64,000 nt of DNA, from NCBI RefSeq assembly GCF_013318015.2, contig NZ_CP115841.1, forward strand, positions 558,001 to 622,000. The letters run 5' to 3'. The stretch is from Agrobacterium tumefaciens. Its GTDB lineage: Bacteria; Pseudomonadota; Alphaproteobacteria; Rhizobiales; Rhizobiaceae. A model generated the notes under the pieces. It did not search any database. It saw nothing but the letters and a program-made list of their open reading frames with translations, and was not told the origin of the DNA. This document shows positions 35,614 to 44,505 of this stretch, piece by piece (position 1 is the stretch's first letter; each line of letters begins with the position of its first letter). The translations under genes and the position numbers were made by a program.

Positions 35614-35777
35614 CCATTGTGCTTGAGCCACCGGGCTGCGTCTTCGACCAATTTCTGAACCAGCGGAATCGTTTTGTGAGGTTCGCCGTTCAAGCGATTC
35701 TGAAGACTCGCGAAATGGCGTTTTGAAACCGCACACCCGACCTGCGGGCGACGCGACGCGTCTGTCCGATTTTTCAC
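35610..35777 (-). CDS. Possible small protein antisense, downstream of portal
   Basis: A 55-residue open frame from a GTG at 35777. The C-terminal half (FASLQNRLNGEPHKTIPL, then VQKLVEDAARWL) reads like a helical protein, and its stop overlaps the portal stop. AGGA is only one base from the GTG, so the start is poor. It would explain the 187-base gap between portal and g3.5. Could be a chance frame. Confidence 0.35.
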   Translation of the reverse strand: MKNRTDASRRPQVGCAVSKRHFASLQNRLNGEPHKTIPLVQKLVEDAARWLKHNG

Positions 35778-35800
35778 ATCCTAAACCGGAATGATTACCC

Positions 35801-36121
35801 ATGTCTGAATTCGCCAATGAAGGCGGCATCTGGGCCGCCCGCATCACCGGTGCCGTCGCAGGCGCGGGTGTGTCGCTCGTCTACCTCCTGCCGAAAAGCA
35901 AACGCGAGGCGGCGAGCCGTTTCGTGACCGGCGTCTCCTGCGGCATGATCTTCGGCGGCCCAGTGGGCCTGTGGATCGTGCAGCAACTCGAGATTGCCGG
36001 CGCGCTTTCCGGCCGGGAAATCATGGTGGCGGGCTCTGCCGCTGCCAGCATGGTGGCCTGGTGGGGGCTTGGCCTGCTGGTGCGCGTGGCCGACCGTTAC
36101 AACGCCCGTCCGCGCGCTTAG
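35801..36121 (+). CDS. GTA g3.5-position membrane protein (DUF6107)
   Basis: 106 residues with three hydrophobic segments (about 13-28, 43-62, 75-95) and DUF6107 features. It corresponds in position to the small orf g3.5 of RcGTA, between portal and protease. Role unknown; membrane character is unusual for a head gene and could point to a holin-like or assembly function. Confidence 0.75.
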   Translation: MSEFANEGGIWAARITGAVAGAGVSLVYLLPKSKREAASRFVTGVSCGMIFGGPVGLWIVQQLEIAGALSGREIMVAGSAAASMVAWWGLGLLVRVADRYNARPRA

Positions 36122-36162
36122 CCTCCACGCGGCACCCCCTTTTCACATCGCAGGAGTTTCCC

Positions 36163-36753
36163 ATGCACGTCTATCGCGGGCCGCGCCCCGCCACGCGCAA
36201 ATTCGCCAATCTGGAACTGCGCGGCATAGCTGGCGACGGCACGTTTTCCGGTTATGCCAGCGTCTTCGGCGAGGTCGATCTCGGCCGCGACGTGATCGAG
36301 CGCGGCGCTTTCCGCCGCTCCATCGAGGAACGCGGTGCGGGCGGTATCCGGATGCTCTACCAGCACGATCCGGCCGAGCCGATCGGCGCATGGCGCACCA
36401 TCCGCGAGGATGAGCGCGGGCTTTACGTGGAAGGTGTTCTCGCCCCCGGCGTCGCCCGTTCGCGCGAGGTCCATTCGCTGATGAAGACAGGCGCGCTGGA
36501 CGGGCTTTCGATCGGTTTTCGCACGGTACGGTCCAGCAAGGAGGGGCGCTCCGGCAAGGCGGCACGCTCTGGCGTCAGGCGCATTCTTGAGGCCGATCTC
36601 TGGGAAATCTCTGTGGTGACCTTTCCGATGCTGCCGTCCGCGCGGGTATCGGATGTCAAACACGCCCGCTTCTTCCGCGACCGCGAAACCGAGCTGGTGC
36701 GCACCATGCGCCGCGCGGCGCGTTCGCTTTTCGACACAGCCTTCAAACGCTGA
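36163..36753 (+). CDS. GTA prohead protease (HK97 family, g4)
   Basis: 196 residues. Serine protease of the S78 herpes-virus-like fold that removes the scaffold part of the capsid protein during maturation. H68 in MLYQHDPAEPIG and S116 in LDGLSIGFRT are the catalytic pair; EADLWEISVVTFPM is the conserved C-terminal strand. AGGAG precedes the ATG. Confidence 0.92.
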   Translation: MHVYRGPRPATRKFANLELRGIAGDGTFSGYASVFGEVDLGRDVIERGAFRRSIEERGAGGIRMLYQHDPAEPIGAWRTIREDERGLYVEGVLAPGVARSREVHSLMKTGALDGLSIGFRTVRSSKEGRSGKAARSGVRRILEADLWEISVVTFPMLPSARVSDVKHARFFRDRETELVRTMRRAARSLFDTAFKR

Positions 36754-36790
36754 CTTCCTCCCAAACACTTCCGAAAACAAGGATGGCGAC

Positions 36791-38059
36791 ATGACAGACC
36801 AGATGACAAAACCGGCCGCAATGACGGTTGCGCCGCAGGTGAAGGCCGTGCCCGATACGATGACGGCGGCCTTCGACGAGTTCATGGAGGCCTTCGAGGC
36901 CTTCCGCGACACCAACGACCAGCGGCTTTCCGATATCGAACGCAAGATGGGGTCCGACGTCGTGACCCGCGACAAGCTCGACCGCATCGACAAGGCGCTC
37001 GATGACAACCGCAAGATCATGGATGATCTGGCGCTCAAGAAAGCGCGCCCGGCGCTCGGCCGCAAGCAGGCGCATTCCCTCGATACGGATGAGCACAAGG
37101 CCGCCTTCGAGGCCTATATCCGCCGGGGTGAGGAGGGCGCGCTGCGCGATCTGGAGGCCAAGGCCTTTGCCGGATCGACAGGCGTCGATGGTGGTTATCT
37201 GCTGCCCACCGAAACGGATGGCGAGATCGGCCGCCGCATGACGGCGATTTCACCGATCCGGTCGCTGGCGACCGTGCGGCAGGTTTCCACTGCCGTGCTG
37301 AAGAAGCCGTTTTCGCCGGGCGGATTTGCCACCGGCTGGGTTTCTGAAACGGCGGCTCGCCCCGAGACGACGACACCGAAGCTCTCCGAACTTTCCTTCC
37401 CGACCATGGAACTCTACGCCATGCCTGCCGCAACCCAGGGGTTGCTGGATGATGCGGCCGTGGATATCGAGGCCTGGATCGCCTCGGAAGTGGACATTGC
37501 CTTTGCCGAACAGGAGGCAGCGGCGTTCATCGCCGGCGACGGTACCAACAAACCGAAGGGTTTCCTCTCTTATACGGCCGTCGCCAATGACAGCTGGAGC
37601 TGGGGTAATATCGGTTATGTCGCCACCGGTGTTGCGGGTGGCTTCGCCTCCGCGGGGCCAATGGATGTGCTGCTGGATGCCGTCTATGGACTGAAGGCAG
37701 GCCACCGCCAGAACGGCAACTTCGTGATGAACCGCAAGACGCAAGGGGCGCTGCGCCGCTTCAAGGATACCAGCGGCGCCTATCTCTGGCATCCGCCCGC
37801 GGCCGCCGGGCAGCCCGCCTCGCTGATGGGCTTTCCGGTGATGGAGGCCGAAGACATGCCGAATGTCGCGGCAAACAGCTTCGCCATCGCTTTCGGTGAT
37901 TTCCGCGCCGGTTACCTCGTGGTGGACCGCACCGGCGTACGCATCCTGCGCGATCCCTATTCGGCAAAACCCTATGTGCTGTTCTACACGACCAAGCGCG
38001 TGGGCGGCGGCGTGCAGAACTTCGAGGCGATCAAGCTGGTGAAGTTCGGGGTGAATTGA
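36791..38059 (+). CDS. GTA major capsid protein (HK97 fold, g5)
   Basis: 422 residues. The first about 115 form a coiled-coil scaffold (delta) domain (AAFDEFMEAFEAFRDTNDQR...), removed by the g4 protease at maturation. The rest is the HK97 fold: GGYLLPTETDGEI, SEAAARPET-like E-loop region, AFIAGDGTNKPKGFL, VMNRKTQGALRRFKD and the C-terminal VGGGVQNFEAIKLVKF. AAGGAT precedes the ATG. Confidence 0.94.
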   Translation: MTDQMTKPAAMTVAPQVKAVPDTMTAAFDEFMEAFEAFRDTNDQRLSDIERKMGSDVVTRDKLDRIDKALDDNRKIMDDLALKKARPALGRKQAHSLDTDEHKAAFEAYIRRGEEGALRDLEAKAFAGSTGVDGGYLLPTETDGEIGRRMTAISPIRSLATVRQVSTAVLKKPFSPGGFATGWVSETAARPETTTPKLSELSFPTMELYAMPAATQGLLDDAAVDIEAWIASEVDIAFAEQEAAAFIAGDGTNKPKGFLSYTAVANDSWSWGNIGYVATGVAGGFASAGPMDVLLDAVYGLKAGHRQNGNFVMNRKTQGALRRFKDTSGAYLWHPPAAAGQPASLMGFPVMEAEDMPNVAANSFAIAFGDFRAGYLVVDRTGVRILRDPYSAKPYVLFYTTKRVGGGVQNFEAIKLVKFGVN

Positions 38060-38071
38060 CCACAATCTTCC

Positions 38072-38102
38072 CCGTCACCCCGGACCAAGTCGGGGGTGAC
38101 GG
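38072..38102. repeat. Palindromic repeat between capsid and connector genes
   Basis: CCGTCACCCC (38072-38081) and GGGGTGACGG (38093-38102) form a perfect ten-pair stem with an 11-base loop containing GGACCAAGTC. This is a widespread intergenic repeat type in rhizobia and may also attenuate transcription after the capsid gene. Confidence 0.65.
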
Positions 38103-38171
38103 CGTGCGGATGCTACATTTTCGCCAAACGCTTTCGGCCGGAATTCTTTCTGTCCCATATCCGGAGACCCC

Positions 38172-38741
38172 ATGACCTATGCCCTCATTCATCCGCCGCA
38201 GGCGGAGCCGCTGACGCTTGCCGAGGTGAAGGCGCATTTGCGTCTCGACGGCGGCGACGAGGATGCGCTGCTGGCTGCGCTGATCCGTACCGCCCGCGAG
38301 CATCTGGAACGTACGACAGGACTTTGCCTGATACGCCAGACCTGGCGGCTCTATCTCGACCGGTGGCCGCCGAGTGGCATGATTCTGATTGGTAAGGGAC
38401 CGGTGCAAACCATCGAAACGATTCTGGTTTTTGACGGTCGAGGGCGTGCGGCCGACATCACAGCCGCCGACAGATTGCTTGACGGCGAGGCGCGCCCGGC
38501 GCGGCTGTGGCTGCGCGACCCGCCAGCCCCCGGACGGGTGATGAACGGCATCGAGATCGACTTCATTGCCGGTTACGGTGAGGCGGGAACCGATGTGCCC
38601 GATACGCTGAAACGCGCCATGCTGATGCATGTGGCCCAGATGTTCGCCTTCCGCGGTGCCGTTGCTCTGGAAAATCAACCCGCAGCGGTTCCGGCCGGTT
38701 ACGAGCGGCTGGTGTCGCCGTTCTGCCGTGTGGGGCTCTGA
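38172..38741 (+). CDS. GTA head-tail connector/adaptor (g6)
   Basis: 189 residues. Matches the phiE125 gp8/HK97 gp6-like family: PLTLAEVKAHLRLDGGDEDALLAALIRTAREHLERTTG at the N-terminus, then a beta domain and LKRAMLMHVAQMFAFRG at the end. It forms the adaptor ring under the portal. Confidence 0.88.
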   Translation: MTYALIHPPQAEPLTLAEVKAHLRLDGGDEDALLAALIRTAREHLERTTGLCLIRQTWRLYLDRWPPSGMILIGKGPVQTIETILVFDGRGRAADITAADRLLDGEARPARLWLRDPPAPGRVMNGIEIDFIAGYGEAGTDVPDTLKRAMLMHVAQMFAFRGAVALENQPAAVPAGYERLVSPFCRVGL

Positions 38742-38744
38742 GCC

Positions 38745-39080
38745 ATGAACCTCGTTTTTCTCGACCCCGGCAAGCTTACGGCGCGGTTGGAGCTGGAGGT
38801 GCGCAGTGAGGTACCGGACGGGCAGGGTGGGGCCGCGGAAAGCTGGAGTTTCCTGCGTTCGCTCTGGGCGGCTATCGAACCTGTTTCGAATGCCTCGCAT
38901 GAGCGGGCCTCGGCTGAGGGCGTAACAATCACCCACCGCGTCTGGCTGGTCTGGCGCAGCGACATTGCCGCCGGAATGCGCTTTCGCAAGGGACGGCGCA
39001 TTCTGGCGATCCGGGCCGTGATGGATCCGGACGAGACCCGCCGTTTCATCGTCTGCCGCTGTGAGGAGGAAAGCCCGTGA
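38745..39080 (+). CDS. GTA head-tail stopper/closure protein (g7)
   Basis: 111 residues, SPP1 gp16-like head closure family: KLTARLELEVRSEVPDGQGGAAESW..LWAAIEP, RFRKGRRILAIRAVMDPDETRRFIVCRCEE. Three bases after g6 and overlapping g8 by four bases. Confidence 0.87.
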   Translation: MNLVFLDPGKLTARLELEVRSEVPDGQGGAAESWSFLRSLWAAIEPVSNASHERASAEGVTITHRVWLVWRSDIAAGMRFRKGRRILAIRAVMDPDETRRFIVCRCEEESP

Positions 39081-39472
39081 GTGCCGCAAATGTGCTTCTA
39101 CAGGCGATTTTCGCAAAACTTTCCGGCGACGCTGCTCTGATGGCGCTCATCCCCGGCGGTATCGTCGACCGGCTTTTGCCGCGCGCCATCCTGCCCCTGA
39201 TCGTTATCGGCGAACTTGAAAGCCGCGATTACTCGACGGCGACGGAAAAGGCCGAAGAACATTTTCTGTCGCTGGACATCTGGAGCGATGCCAATGGCCG
39301 CAGGTGCGCGGGTGAGATTGCCGGGCGGGTGAAAACCCTGCTCGACGATGCCACCTTTCCACTTGTCGGTATCTCGCTCGTCAATCTGCAGCTTCTCTCC
39401 AGCCGTTCGCGGCGGGATCCGAAGACACGGAACTTCCTCGCAGAAATGCGTTTCAGGGCGGTAACGGAATAG
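39077..39472 (+). CDS. GTA tail terminator (DUF3168, g8)
   Basis: 131 residues starting at GTG 39077, overlapping the g7 stop. DUF3168 features: LQAIFAKLSGDAALMALI, DYSTATEKAEEHFLSLDIWSDANGR, TLLDDATFPLVGISLVNLQ. In RcGTA this protein caps the tail tube at the head end. The next GTA gene is displaced 1.3 kb downstream by an antisense MFS gene. Confidence 0.88.
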   Translation: MSAANVLLQAIFAKLSGDAALMALIPGGIVDRLLPRAILPLIVIGELESRDYSTATEKAEEHFLSLDIWSDANGRRCAGEIAGRVKTLLDDATFPLVGISLVNLQLLSSRSRRDPKTRNFLAEMRFRAVTE

Positions 39473-39479
39473 GGTCGGT

Positions 39480-40679
39480 TCAGGAATTCTGTTTGCGCAC
39501 GGTGCGCCAGAGCACGATCAGCAGCAGAAACGAAATGCTGATCAGCACGGCGGCGATGGTGAGCATGGCCGCCACCCCGCCGCGATCCAACGCCAGCGTG
39601 AAAATGACGGGCGCCACGGCAATGGCAAGGTTCTGCGGCAGGGAGATACGCGCGGCCTGAAGGCCATATTGTTCCGGTGAAAATACCGCGAGCGGCAACA
39701 CCGCGCGACTGACGGTGAGCACGCCCGCGCCAAAGCCGAAGAAAATGATGAAGCCGATGAAAGCGGGCATGGCCGGGGCAAAAACGAGCAATAGCACGAA
39801 GGATGCGAGCAGCATACCTAAGCCGATCATGCAGGTGACGAAGGGATTGCCGTGTTTTCCAAGCAGAAAATCCAGCCCGCGCGCCATGATCGCAAGCACG
39901 CTGCGCACGGCTGCCAGTTGCACGGCGAGCGATTGCGATGCGCCGGCATGGACCAGCAGCAGAGGCAGGAGCGGCGAAAAGCCAAAGGCTGTGAAGGCGC
40001 TAAGCGTCGTCATTGCCGCCAGAAGCAGAAAGGCGCGCCGCGTATCGACAGGCGATGTCGAGACCGCAGCGCCTTTCGAAGTGCCCTGAGTATTGCTCGT
40101 CCTTCGTCCGGGAAGGACAAAAACATAGAGTGGGAGAAGCACGAATATCTGCAGACAGGCATATACCAAAAGGGTGCCGCGCCAGCCCAGGTGCTGATCT
40201 GCGACGGTGGTGACGGGCAGGAAAACCGCTGCCGAAAGTCCGGTAAACACCATCAGAAGCGTCAGCGACCGGCCACTTTCCGCGCCGACACGTTCCACCA
40301 CAGCCGTATGGGCCGCCGTCGTCAGGCCGCAGGTCGCGGCCAGACCCATCACGACCCAGCCGAGGACGTAGCTTATCACGCCGCCCGCAAAGGCGAGCAC
40401 GACAAAACCCGCCGTGAACAGCAACGAACCCGCCACAAGAACAGGGGCGGCACCACGGCGCACCAGCGTTCTTCCCAGAAGCGGGCCGCAGAGGGCGCTG
40501 ATCGTCATCATGACGGTGAGACCGGCAAAAACGACCTCGTTTGCGATGGCCAGTTCCTGTCTGATGCGTGGCCCCAGTATGGCCAGCATGTCGAAACCGG
40601 TGCCCCAGCTGACGACCTGCCCAACCGCAAGCACGCCGATAAGGCGCGCGCGAGACGTGAAGGGGGTGGCATCAGACAT
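39480..40679 (-). CDS. MFS transporter nested antisense inside the GTA cluster
   Basis: 399 residues with 12 membrane segments. Sequence (LGPRIRQELAIANEVVFAGLTVMMTISALCGPLLGRTLVRRG) fits the CynX/OxlT-like branch of MFS transporters. Both ends are tight against GTA genes: its stop lies seven bases after g8 and its start 107 bases before g9, on the opposite strand. It has no role in any known GTA. Open frame is intact and composition resembles its surroundings. Confidence 0.85.
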   Translation of the reverse strand: MSDATPFTSRARLIGVLAVGQVVSWGTGFDMLAILGPRIRQELAIANEVVFAGLTVMMTISALCGPLLGRTLVRRGAAPVLVAGSLLFTAGFVVLAFAGGVISYVLGWVVMGLAATCGLTTAAHTAVVERVGAESGRSLTLLMVFTGLSAAVFLPVTTVADQHLGWRGTLLVYACLQIFVLLPLYVFVLPGRRTSNTQGTSKGAAVSTSPVDTRRAFLLLAAMTTLSAFTAFGFSPLLPLLLVHAGASQSLAVQLAAVRSVLAIMARGLDFLLGKHGNPFVTCMIGLGMLLASFVLLLVFAPAMPAFIGFIIFFGFGAGVLTVSRAVLPLAVFSPEQYGLQAARISLPQNLAIAVAPVIFTLALDRGGVAAMLTIAAVLISISFLLLIVLWRTVRKQNS

Positions 40680-40786
40680 GATGAAAATCGCGGGTGCGAG
40701 ATGCGGGAATGCTTTTGGTAGCAGGCCAGTTGCGACCCGGCAACATCAAACGAGACGACATCAATCGAAACGAGAGGGAGAACACC

Positions 40787-41194
40787 ATGGTGGCGCAGAA
40801 GGGCAAGGACCTGCTGCTGAAGTTCAACAACGCCGGCTCCTATGTGACCGTGGCGGGGCTCAGAACCAAGCGTCTGGCCTTCAACGCGCAGGCGGTCGAT
40901 ATTACCGACGGCGAAAGCGCCGGGCGCTGGCGCGAGCTTCTGGCCGGCGCCGGCGTGCAGCGGGCATCGCTGACGGCGTCGGGCATCTTCAAGGATCAGG
41001 CAAGCGATGCGCTGGTGCGTGGCGCATTTTTCGCCGGCTCCATTCCGGGCTGGCAGATCGTCATTCCTGACTTTGGCACGATCACCGGGCCGTTCCAGAT
41101 CGTCGCGCTCGAATATTCCGGTCGCCACGATGGCGAAGTGCAATTCGAGACCGCGCTGGAATCGGCCGGTTTCCTTAATTTCGGAGCACTGTGA
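40787..41194 (+). CDS. GTA major tail (tube) protein (TP901-1 family, g9)
   Basis: 135 residues: MVAQKGKDLLLKFNN...LAFNAQAVDITDGESAGRWRELLAGAGVQRASLTASGIFKD, the TP901-1 major tail pattern; polymerises into the tail tube. GAGAGGGAG precedes the ATG. Expression must start from, or read through, the region covered by the antisense MFS gene. Confidence 0.9.
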   Translation: MVAQKGKDLLLKFNNAGSYVTVAGLRTKRLAFNAQAVDITDGESAGRWRELLAGAGVQRASLTASGIFKDQASDALVRGAFFAGSIPGWQIVIPDFGTITGPFQIVALEYSGRHDGEVQFETALESAGFLNFGAL

Positions 41195-41550
41195 TGCCGC
41201 AAGGGTTACGTTACGGGCGGGCGAACCGCCATCGCGGCGAGATCGAGGCGCTGATCGATGGCGAAAGGCGCGTTCTTTGCCTGACGCTCGGCGCTCTCGC
41301 CGAACTCGAAACCGCCTTTCAGGCCGATGATCTCACCGCGCTCGCCGAACGTTTCGCAGCCGGACGTATGAAGGCGACCGATATGATACGGGTGATCGGC
41401 GCAGGTCTGCGCGGCGCGGGCAACGTGTTTTCCGATGAGGACGTGGCCGCAGCCACGGTGGAAGGCGGCGTTGCCGGCCACGCCGCCATCGTCGCCGATC
41501 TCCTGACAGCCACCTTTGCCGGTTCGAGGGGCACGCCGCCGGACCCTTGA
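41194..41550 (+). CDS. GTA tail assembly chaperone (g10)
   Basis: 118 residues of the gene-transfer-agent gp10 family: RGEIEALIDGERRVLCLTLGALAELETAFQADDLTALAERF. Its ATG shares one base with the g9 stop (TGATG). By position and family it is the tail assembly chaperone acting with the next gene on the tape measure. Confidence 0.85.
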   Translation: MPQGLRYGRANRHRGEIEALIDGERRVLCLTLGALAELETAFQADDLTALAERFAAGRMKATDMIRVIGAGLRGAGNVFSDEDVAAATVEGGVAGHAAIVADLLTATFAGSRGTPPDP

Positions 41551-41768
41551 GTGCCGCAGCAGGTGAGGTGGGCGATCTGACGCCGCGTCCTTTTCCCTGG
41601 GAGGCGGTAATACACACCGGTTTCCACCTGCTGCGGCTTTCCTCCGAAACCTTCTGGCGGCTGACGCCAAGGGAATTCTTTGCCATGACCGGCGGCATCC
41701 GCCCCGCTTTCCACACCCTCGACCGCCCGGCGATGGATGCGATGATGCGACGGTTTCCGGATGGGTGA
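41547..41768 (+). CDS. Small GTA tail chaperone partner (rcc01693-like, g10.1)
   Basis: 73 residues: PFPWEAVIHTGFHLLRLSSETFWRLTPREFFAMTGG, the rcc01693/DUF2376 family. The likely start is TTG at 41547, overlapping the g10 stop; in other tailed particles the second chaperone is made by frameshift, here it is a separate coupled frame. Confidence 0.8.
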   Translation: MSAAAGEVGDLTPRPFPWEAVIHTGFHLLRLSSETFWRLTPREFFAMTGGIRPAFHTLDRPAMDAMMRRFPDG

Positions 41769-41865
41769 GTGTGGTTTGCTATTTTGGGGGACGGGCATCT
41801 TTCGTGAAAACGACCAGGCAATTCAAACATCTACGGTTCCGTTTTGAATCAGAAAGGCAAGCGTG

Positions 41866-42447
41866 ATGGCAGGCGAAGTATCGATTGCGGACAGTCGCGA
41901 GGAAGCGGAAGCGCTCTCGGAGGTGATGGGTGATCTCGAACGGCGTTCCGAGCGGTTCGGGGCGGCGTTGACTTCTGCCATGCAGGCCGCGGTGACGGGC
42001 GGCAAGGGGTTGGATGACGTGTTGCGCGGGCTTGGCGAACGGCTCTCCGGCATTGCGCTTTCCGCCGGGCTGAAGCCGCTTGAGAACATGATCGGCAATG
42101 CTGTGGGCGGGCTTTTGAATGGCGGCGGTTCGCTGTTTGCCTTTGCCGATGGCGGGGTGCCGGGACGCAGTATCACGCCCTTTGCCGATGGCGGTGTGGT
42201 CGCAAGCCCGGCCTTCTTTCCGATGGGCGGCGGGCTTGGCCTGATGGGCGAAGCGGGTGCCGAGGCGATCCTGCCGCTGAAGCGTGGTTCGGATGGGGCG
42301 CTCGGTGTTGCCGCACCGGCGGGTGGCGGCGGCGCGCAGATCGTTTTCAATGTGACGGCGACGGATGCGGCGAGCTTCAGAAAAAGTGAAGGCCAGATCG
42401 CCGCCATGCTGGCGCGCAGCGTCGGGCGTGGCCAGCGCGGCCTGTGA
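41866..42447 (+). CDS. GTA tail tape measure protein (g11)
   Basis: 193 residues. N-terminal helices (EEAEALSEVMGDLERRSERFGAALTSAMQ), then glycine-rich repeats with two copies of FADGGV (about 92-108) and LMGEAGAEAILPLKRG. The short length predicts a short tail, as in RcGTA. AAAGG lies eight bases before the ATG at 41866. Confidence 0.88.
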   Translation: MAGEVSIADSREEAEALSEVMGDLERRSERFGAALTSAMQAAVTGGKGLDDVLRGLGERLSGIALSAGLKPLENMIGNAVGGLLNGGGSLFAFADGGVPGRSITPFADGGVVASPAFFPMGGGLGLMGEAGAEAILPLKRGSDGALGVAAPAGGGGAQIVFNVTATDAASFRKSEGQIAAMLARSVGRGQRGL

Positions 42448-42537
42448 CGGATTGGACCTCCTCCCTGCAAGACCTCTGTGTCGAGCGTGACCCTTCCATC
42501 TTTCCCAGACTATCAAAACGAATCCAGGAACAACGAC

Positions 42538-43176
42538 ATGGCGGCATTTCATGAAGTGCGGTTTCCGCTGAGGCTGGCGCTTGGCGTGAGCGGCGGGCCG
42601 GTAAGGAGAACCGATATCGTCAACCTTTCCAATGGGCGGGAGAACCGCAACCAGCGTTGGAAGAATGCCAGACGCGCCTATGACGCAGGGTCGGGCATTC
42701 GCTCCGTTGCCGATCTTTACGAGGTGCTGTCCTTTTTCGAGGCGCGGCGCGGTGAACTCCATGGCTTTCGGTTTCGCGACCCGGTGGATTTCAAATCATG
42801 TCCGCCGGGCCAGACACCTGCTGCAAGCGACCAGAAGATTGGCACCGGTGACGGCACGACGACGGCTTTTCAGCTGGTGAAGACCTATGCCGATGCGGGC
42901 GGTTCTTTCACCCGGCGGGTGGAGAAGCCGGTCGAGGCTTCGGTCATCATCTCAGTCGATGGGGTGAAAGCCGTTTTGTCGGATTTTTCGGTCGACCATG
43001 TGACCGGTACGGTGACGTTTCGCGCCGGTAAGGCGCCGCCTGCCGGTGCCGCAATCCGGGCCGGTTTCGAATTCGACGTGCCGGTGCGATTTGCAATCGA
43101 CCGCATCGACGTGAACCTTACCGCCTTCGAGGCGGGCCGCATTCCCTCCATTCCATTGATGGAAATCCTGCCATGA
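42538..43176 (+). CDS. GTA distal tail protein (DUF2460, g12)
   Basis: 212 residues, TIGR02217/DUF2460 family: FHEVRFPLRLALGVSGGP.RRTDIV, GSGIRSVADLYEVLSFFEARRGELHGFRFRDPVDFKS, and IPLMEILP at the end. Forms the ring between tail tube and baseplate. AGGAA precedes the ATG; the stop overlaps g13 by four bases. Confidence 0.92.
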   Translation: MAAFHEVRFPLRLALGVSGGPVRRTDIVNLSNGRENRNQRWKNARRAYDAGSGIRSVADLYEVLSFFEARRGELHGFRFRDPVDFKSCPPGQTPAASDQKIGTGDGTTTAFQLVKTYADAGGSFTRRVEKPVEASVIISVDGVKAVLSDFSVDHVTGTVTFRAGKAPPAGAAIRAGFEFDVPVRFAIDRIDVNLTAFEAGRIPSIPLMEILP

Positions 43177-44057
43177 AGACCATTCCTGCCGTTTTGGCCG
43201 AACATCTGGCGGGCGAGGCCACGACCACCTGCCATTGCTGGAAAGTGACGCTGAAGGACGGCGAGGTCATCGGTTTTACAGACCATGACGGGACCCTTTC
43301 CTTCGCCGGTACTGCCTACCTGGCCGCAAGCGGTTTTGGTGCGAGTGACAGCGACAGCGAGGCCGGACTTGGCGCGAGTGCGGGCGAAGTGACGGGCGGC
43401 TTTTCCAGTGAGGCGATTTTCGAAAGCGATCTGGCCGCCGGACGTTTCGATGGTGCGCAGGTGGCGCTTTACCTCGTCAACTGGCAGGTGCCGGAACAGC
43501 ATGTGCTGCTGAACATGCGCGAAATCGGCGAGGTGACACGGGCGGGCGGAGCGTTTCGTGCCGAGCTGCGCAGCATCGCCCATCGTCTTTCCCAGCCGCA
43601 GGGCAGGGTCTATGGGCGGCGCTGCGATGCCGCCCTTGGTGATCGGCGATGCGGCGTCGATCTCAAGCGATTTACCGGCACCGGCAGCGTTGCGGGCACG
43701 GACGCGGCGGGCAACCTGCTGGTGACAGGGCTGGACGCTTTCGCCGATGGTTTCTTCAGCCGTGGGAAATTGCAGTTTCTGAGCGGCCAACTTGCCGGCA
43801 AGGGTTTCGATCTCGACGGCCACGAGAAACGCGATGGCGGCACGCTTCTGTCCTTGTGGCTCGCTCCGGAGCAACCGCCGCAGCCGGGTGATGTTTTTTC
43901 CGTCATCGCCGGTTGCGACAAGAGTTTTGCGACCTGCAAGGCGAAATTCGCCAATTACCTGAACTTTCGTGGCTTTCCGCATCTGCCGGGGGCGGATTTC
44001 GCCTATTCCTACGCCAGCGGCGGCCAGACCCATGACGGCGAGGCGCTGTTTCCATGA
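43173..44057 (+). CDS. GTA baseplate hub protein (DUF2163, g13)
   Basis: 294 residues. DUF2163 plus a C-terminal domain with cysteines C151, C160, C248 and C255 (GRRCDAALGDRRC, GCDKSFATC). Four spaced cysteines resemble the Fe-S-cluster-binding arrangement of lambda gpL-type hub proteins. Ends in the conserved NYLNFRGFPHLPGADFAY. ATGA overlaps on both sides. Confidence 0.9.
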   Translation: MKTIPAVLAEHLAGEATTTCHCWKVTLKDGEVIGFTDHDGTLSFAGTAYLAASGFGASDSDSEAGLGASAGEVTGGFSSEAIFESDLAAGRFDGAQVALYLVNWQVPEQHVLLNMREIGEVTRAGGAFRAELRSIAHRLSQPQGRVYGRRCDAALGDRRCGVDLKRFTGTGSVAGTDAAGNLLVTGLDAFADGFFSRGKLQFLSGQLAGKGFDLDGHEKRDGGTLLSLWLAPEQPPQPGDVFSVIAGCDKSFATCKAKFANYLNFRGFPHLPGADFAYSYASGGQTHDGEALFP

Positions 44058-44488
44058 GCAGTACCTCAGAAAAAGTGCTGGCGCTCGCGCAAGGCTGGAT
44101 CGGCACGCCCTACCGGCATCAGGCGTCGTTGCAAGGCGTTGGCTGCGATTGCCTCGGCCTTGTCAGGGGCATCTGGCGCTCGCTTTACGGCGAGGAACCG
44201 GAACTGCCGCCGCCCTACGCACCAGATTGGGCCGAGCGGGGCGGCGAGGACCGGCTGCTGGAGGCCGCGACACGTTATTTTTCGGCGGTGCCTGATATGG
44301 AAGAGGCTATGCCGGGCGACCTGCTGCTGTTCCGCTGGCGGGCCGATGCAGCGGCGAAACATCTCGGCATCCTCGCCGGGCCGCAGCATTTCATCCATGC
44401 CTATGAACAGGTGGCAGTGGTGCGCTCGGCGCTGGTGCCCTGCTGGAAGCGACGTATTGCCGGCGTCTTCCGTTTTCCCGAACCCTGA
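44054..44488 (+). CDS. GTA NlpC/P60 cell-wall peptidase (g14)
   Basis: 144 residues. NlpC/P60 fold with the nucleophile region GVGCDCLGLVRG (C33 the likely catalytic cysteine), H103 (AKHLGIL) and H115 (FIHAYE). In RcGTA it belongs to the baseplate and is thought to open peptidoglycan during DNA delivery. Confidence 0.9.
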   Translation: MSSTSEKVLALAQGWIGTPYRHQASLQGVGCDCLGLVRGIWRSLYGEEPELPPPYAPDWAERGGEDRLLEAATRYFSAVPDMEEAMPGDLLLFRWRADAAAKHLGILAGPQHFIHAYEQVAVVRSALVPCWKRRIAGVFRFPEP

Positions 44489-44505
44489 CATTTTTCGAGG
44501 CGACC

